Of a DNA stretch of 64,000 nucleotides, positions 59,669-64,000 are shown in pieces. The DNA is from Inonotus obliquus (lineage: Eukaryota > Basidiomycota > Agaricomycetes > Hymenochaetales > Hymenochaetaceae): NCBI GenBank assembly GCA_032164295.1, contig JAJHTX010000001.1, positions 1,736,001 to 1,800,000 of the forward strand, read 5' to 3'. A program made the position numbers and the translations under genes. Positions within the stretch are counted from its first letter, which is position 1. Every line of letters starts with the position of its first letter. A model generated the notes under the pieces. That model did not search any database, was not told the DNA's origin, and was given only the letters and a program-made list of their open reading frames with translations.

Positions 59669-62568
59669 ATGAGAGGGGCTCTCAGGCTTCTCTTCCTCTA
59701 TGTCCTTGTTTCATATAGTTACGCCCTCTTCACGCCCAAGAATTATCGTCGACAGCACAGAACCGCCTACCTCGTCAATGATAGGGACCCACCACCAGAA
59801 CGGCGAAATGTGGAACGAAGGTTTGTACGCGACGAGCCAGAAGACCATGCGACACATATTTATAATAAGCGAGAATTCTTGCACTGCGCTCGCTCTCTAG
59901 GGAAGAGGTGCAGAATCAGACCAACTGCAACTCATAGCTGGGATACAACAGAGCCGTCTCAACGTGATAGTGATCCATCGTTGACAGAGACTGGTCAATT
60001 TGAACAGAATTCATCGCTGACCCAAGACTCCTACGATGGGAATAGCTTTACTCAGGGCCAATTTGGTGGTCATGACGGATGGCAGACCTCGAACGCAGAC
60101 AGTGCACACCAGACTGGCGGCTTCCAGTCCTACGGTCACTCATACCAATCAGGTGGACATTACACCTCTAACTCAAGCTCTTCGTCTTCAAGCGGAAGCT
60201 ACAGCTCTAACAGCTGGGGAAATTCCAGCGGCGGGGACAACTACAACAATTCTATGAGCGGCGGCTTTGACACTTCCGATGAGAGCGGCCATGCTTCCGC
60301 TGAGATCTCCGGAGGGTTTGGCTCTTCATCCATTTCAGGAGCATGGGGATCGGATCCATCTAGTCACGGAGCCTCGAGCGATCCGGCAGCGTTTGAAACT
60401 GACTCCGGCAGCGCTAATGGTGATGGCGGATTTGCTACTGGCGGAACCGCAGAGAGTACGGGCGGTTATGGAGCATTGGAAACCATCTTTGGTAGTGCTA
60501 AAGGAGGTTCAGAAGGCTTTGGATCTCAAACTGGCGGGAGCGGATCTCGCACCGACAGTTTCGCTTCAGCTACGGGCGAATTTGGAGCGTCGGAAACGGG
60601 TATAGGCGAAAGCTCGGAAAACTTCAATGTCAGTTCAGAAGATTTCAATTCTCAAGGTGGTGGAGGTGGATTTGCCACCGATGGGGTTGCTTCAGCTACT
60701 GGTGAATCTGGAGCGTCAGAAACAGGCTTTGGCAGTGGTTCTAATGGTTCAGATGGCTTTGAGTCTGGCTACGGTGGCGCTACAAACGGCCCCGAGGGTT
60801 TCGATCCTCAAACTGGTGGTAGTGACCCTGCAACTGATGGCTTTGCTTCAGCGACAGGCGGACACGGAGCGTCAGAAACTGGCTTTGGCAGCGGTTCCAG
60901 CGGAGCAGATGGGTTTGAGTCGGGCTCCGTTAGTGCTACTGGTGGCCGAGAGGGCTTCAATTCTCAAAGCGGCGATAGCGGATCTGATACTGGTGGCTTT
61001 GCATCAGCGACAGGTGAATCTGGAGCGTCAGAAACAGGCTTTGGCGGTGGTTCCAGTGGTTCAGATGGAATTGAGTCTGGCTTCAGTAGTGCTGCAGGTG
61101 ATACGGAAAACCTCGAATCCCAGACGAACGCGGCTTCTGGTACCAATGGGTTCAAAACTGGCGGAGCAACTGGTGCAGATGACTTTGCTACGGCGACAGG
61201 CTCAGGCGGGTTTGGAGTATCGGAAACTGGCTTCGGTACTGCTACGGACGGTCTGAGAGGGTCCGACCCTACTGGTGCTCTTTCTGATGAATATGGGTCT
61301 GCAAGTGAAGGTGGGTCTGGGGCGTCAGAGACTGGGTTCGGTGGCGCTACTGGGAGTGCAGACGGCTTTGGTTCCCAGACTGGAAGCGGTATAGATGGAA
61401 TCGGCGGTGTCTCAACGACGAATAGCGGCGACTTTGCGTTACCTTCCGGCACAAATAATTCTGATTCCTTTAGCGGCCAGGAAGGAGGCAACCACAGTTG
61501 GTCTTCGGAATCTTCAAGTAGCTCAAACAGCTCATCAAGCTCATGGAGCTCATCAAGTAACTCAAGCAGCTACCATAACAGTAGCAGTGGTAGCTACAAC
61601 GGCGATGGCTCGATGTCTTGGAACGCTGAACATGGTGGTTCTAACACCGCTGCCAGTCATTCGAGTAGCCACGAGTCCTCTGCATCGTCAAGTAGCGCAG
61701 CGGCAGGTGGTTCGTACAACTGGGTCGGACCTGGAACTGGTAACGTCTTTGGTTCTGGGACCGCTGCTCCCGAAGAAGGACCTCTACCATCGTGGTTCGT
61801 TGGCTCACCGAGTAATGAGACGGACGAAGTTTACGACGACTGTGCTACTGAAACCGCCTCTGCTACATTTTCGTCTTCACTTGAGTCTGCCATTGCGACG
61901 ACGGAAATTACCAGTGGGTTCGACGATTTCCAGAACGTAGCTACCTCTGAGGCCACCTCGGCCGATCAACGCGATCACACCGAAACTACTGGAACTGTCG
62001 CGTCAGAAACAACCGACAACGTTCAGACAACCGATGGGGCTACTGCTTCGGCCACTGACGCGTCCGAAACGGCTGCCACTTCTACATCAGAATCCTCAGC
62101 GTCTTCAAGTAGCACAAGTGGAGATGCCGGTGATTACTTGGCTGGCGTGAATACAGGTGAAGGAACACACTGGGAACCAAGCTTAGGTGCCTGTGGAACC
62201 ACCAATAGCGGCGAAGAGCTCGTTGCTGCTCTCCCCATGTCACAATTCGATGGCTATCCTGGTGCTCCTCCCTCAGCAGAAGAAGGAGGAAACCCGAACG
62301 AGAATCCAATCTGTGGGAGACAAATAGTTGTGAGCCGTGAGTAGACTTTCAATTCCATCGCAATAACAGGATTGATTGGCTGACTTGACTTGACTCCGTT
62401 AAAACAGATAACGGCAATTCCGTGACGGTTTCGATTGTAGACCGATGTGTGGGCTGCCAGGAAGGAGATGTTGACTTGTCGAAAGCCGCATTCCGTGAGC
62501 TGGATCCTCGAGTTGACGATGAGAACAGTGATCCAGGTAGAATCCCTATTGAATGGGAATGGGCATAA
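59669..62568 (+). CDS. Large secreted Ser/Gly-rich repeat protein with C-terminal DPBB domain
   Basis: Two exons (59669-62336, 62408-62568) give 943 codons, 942 aa. A signal peptide (MRGALRLLFLYVLVSYSYA) is followed by a charged segment with Cys-Ala-Arg and Lys-Arg-Cys (about residues 73-84), then about 700 residues of Ser/Gly/Thr/Ala-rich sequence. The part from about residue 250 to 570 is an imperfect repeat built on FASATGESGASETGFGSGS. The C-terminal DPBB barrel is WEPSLGACGTTNSGEELVAA, LPMSQFDGYP, NPICGRQIVVSRHNGNSVTV, SIVDRCVGCQEGDVDLSKAA, ending RIPIEWEWA; the intron falls within the barrel, as in the neighbour. Aromatic content of the repeats is low and sequons are frequent, so heavy O-glycosylation and a wall or matrix location are likely but inferred. 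Confidence 0.88.
60420..61390 (+). repeat. Imperfect in-frame repeat array encoding GASETGFG-containing units
   Basis: The sequence around GGAGCGTCAGAAACAGGCTT recurs near 60585, 60711, 60867, 61021, 61213 and 61320, each time in the same reading frame, with 107-192 bp between copies. Units share the order FAxATG, GASETGF, GS-rich, DGFES. Copies have drifted, mostly at third positions, so the array is old or under protein-level selection. Confidence 0.7.
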
Positions 62569-62932
62569 AGTAGTCGCAGGGCGACAATTACAGTACATCT
62601 ATGACACTTTTCGATTCTGGCCATGCTTTAACTTATGGGACTCCCTTCGTCTGTAACCCTTCTCTTGTCTCAACGTTTCATATTTCATGTTGTATTGAAA
62701 TCGGCGTACGCACGTACAGCGACTGTAATGAATAGGATGAGGATCGACCTTTGCCATAGTCCCCAGACCTACGTAATGATACAAAAATATTTCGTAAATG
62801 TCCTTGATGCAGAATGACACAAAGAATAGAGGGAAAATGTTCCAAATGAATAAATATTGGCCAAAGGGGGAATGTGCATAACCCAAGAGTGGTACAAAGG
62901 ATAAACAGAACCAAAAGGACTAAAAAGGAACG
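62569..62932. other. Intergenic gap between convergent genes
   Basis: This 364-bp AT-rich stretch lies between the stop codons of the large DPBB gene and the membrane-protein gene. It holds the two 3' untranslated regions. No gene, repeat or RNA was recognised. Confidence 0.45.
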
Positions 62933-64000
62933 TCATCGAGGTAGAATCTGGTGAAAGTTGGAGTGGTATTTGACCTTTTCGATGATGCGAAATAGGCTGA
63001 TGAAGAGGTTGGAGCAGTACATAACCAAGCCCAGGAAAACAAGGCAGATAAGAACGACTTGGCTATCACATAGATAATCGCCTGGCTGCCCCTCGCCACG
63101 GCCGAGATTGGGATTATCAGGCATCGTCCGCGGGATTTCATTGTACCATGATGTAGCGGATTCGGGTGCGCATCCGATCGGAGAGGTGAAGAAGTTATCA
63201 AAACAGAGAGAAAGCGCGGCGGACCACATGCATATAAAGAACGTTTCGGAAAGAGTGTGAAAGAGCTTGCCAGAAGTTCGCCAGAGGCCAAGAGGTCGAC
63301 CAAAATATTCGAGCTGACAGGCAGGAAACATGAGCAAGATATTCGGCAGACTGATGAGCTGCGAAAGCACTTACGTATATTGCCACCATGACATGTACAA
63401 GAGTGGGTGGCGCAAAAATGATTACAAGAGTCCTGGATAAGAAGACATAAGCACAAAACGGTCATGATGCGGTTTGTCTGGACATACGGAGAGCTCCCAA
63501 CGGCACCCATGACACTATATCTTTGCTCGTGCCGGCGGATCTTTATCGCCTCTGCGAGGGCGGCGGTGGTTAATGTAATGTTGATAACACGAAATAGCTA
63601 CACAAGGCAATTCAGTCAGAATAGAAACAGTCGCGGCGTAAAGGACGCAACGTACTAATGGTACATAGTTATTCGAAAGAATGAACATCCTTAATCGCTT
63701 TCTGCGCCGATACCATTTAGACCGTTTTGTACCATTGGGAGGGTCATCGGAACCATTGCCATTGACAAAGGAGCCTTGGCGAGAGCCTAAGTTACTCCCG
63801 TGGCTCCCCGAGTCATCCAAGGACTGTCGCACGCGCGCAGACCAAGGCGTCTCCCAACCTGGTGTCCGATTCTGAGCCATAGTAATGGGTGCCGGTGTAT
63901 TCGGAAGTGGTATATGGAACCCCCAGCTACGACGGTGTCCCTCACTTTCGCCATCTGTTGGGGAATCTGGGAGTTGTTCACCCTCCGCTAATTTAGATTG
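62933..64000 (-). CDS. Four-TM basidiomycete membrane protein (5' end beyond window)
   Basis: Spliced exons read RRSWGFHIPLPNTPAPITMA, QNRTPGWETPWSARVRQS, a Ser/Gly-rich polar loop, KRLRMFILSNNYVPLVRCVL (TM1), AIKIRRHEQRYSVMGAVGSS, PTLVIIFAPPTLVHVMVAIY (TM2), LEYFGRPLGLWRTSGKLFHT, LSETFFICMWSAALSLCFDN (TM3), FFTSPIGCAPESATSWYNEI, then DSQVVLICLVFLGLVMYCSN (TM4) and a basic end EKVKYHSNFHQILPR. The join GAVGSSP-TLVIIFAP uses a standard GTATGT donor. The frame is open at base 64000, and the sequence before the ATG at 63880 continues in the same style, so the true start is probably outside. I know similar agaricomycete proteins, but no function. Confidence 0.75.

Noticed and set aside
60964..61940. 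Long alternative-frame and antisense open frames across the Ser/Gly repeat region
   Set aside because: They are by-products of the repetitive, stop-poor coding sequence; only the frame with signal peptide and DPBB barrel makes sense.

Overview
The window is nuclear DNA of a filamentous fungus, most likely an agaricomycete basidiomycete. The genes are dense, almost all are split by many introns of about 45-65 nt, and the recognisable proteins read like agaricomycete orthologues (RAVE subunit Rav1, Med5, eIF3h, NIPSNAP, a DUF6593 protein, Isc1). About 28 protein-coding genes are visible. I see no tRNA, rRNA or CRISPR array, and no recognisable transposase or reverse transcriptase. Splice sites were chosen by hand from GT/GC-AG signals, reading frame and conserved protein blocks. 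For TRM6, GDI1, the glycosyltransferase, the forkhead gene, eIF3h, VPS20, NXT1, the DUF6593 gene, the fasciclin gene and one DPBB gene the exons add up to a whole number of codons.

Layout. 1-9.6 kb: a minus-strand gene cut by the left edge (She4/UNC-45-like?), TRM6 (tRNA m1A58 methyltransferase subunit, -), GDI1 (Rab GDI, +) and RAV1 (V-ATPase assembly, -). 9.8-28.2 kb: a run of plus-strand genes: a fasciclin membrane protein, a SAM methyltransferase, a DXD glycosyltransferase, NIPSNAP, a Zn2Cys6 regulator, a forkhead regulator and UTP13. 28.4-33.0 kb: PRP22 (-) and the mRNA-export factor NXT1/p15 (+).

33.2-39.1 kb is the unusual part. It is an island of about 6 kb with no intact gene. It holds a broken copy of the N-terminal half of an ATG11-like autophagy scaffold, still with introns. 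Set into that relic is a broken copy of a TOM1/HUWE1-type HECT ligase. The island also carries a cluster of long inverted repeats and has GC-rich ends that share an 11-bp inverted motif. It ends 49 bp before the start codon of ISC1. I read it as a gene-fragment-carrying mobile element or its remains; no transposase is visible.

39.2-64 kb: ISC1 (+), an HSL-type esterase (-), MAP2 (-), a DUF6593 protein (-), VPS20 (+), a U-box cyclophilin (PPIL2/Cyp8 type, -), MED5 (+), a ZRC1/COT1-type zinc transporter (-), eIF3h (+), two divergent secreted DPBB (expansin/barwin-like) proteins with very different low-complexity N-terminal halves, and a four-TM protein that runs off the right edge. Most genes are housekeeping functions (tRNA modification, vesicle traffic, V-ATPase assembly, rRNA processing, splicing, transcription, translation). 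The secreted and surface proteins (fasciclin, the DPBB pair) and the two transcription factors are the more lineage-specific part.
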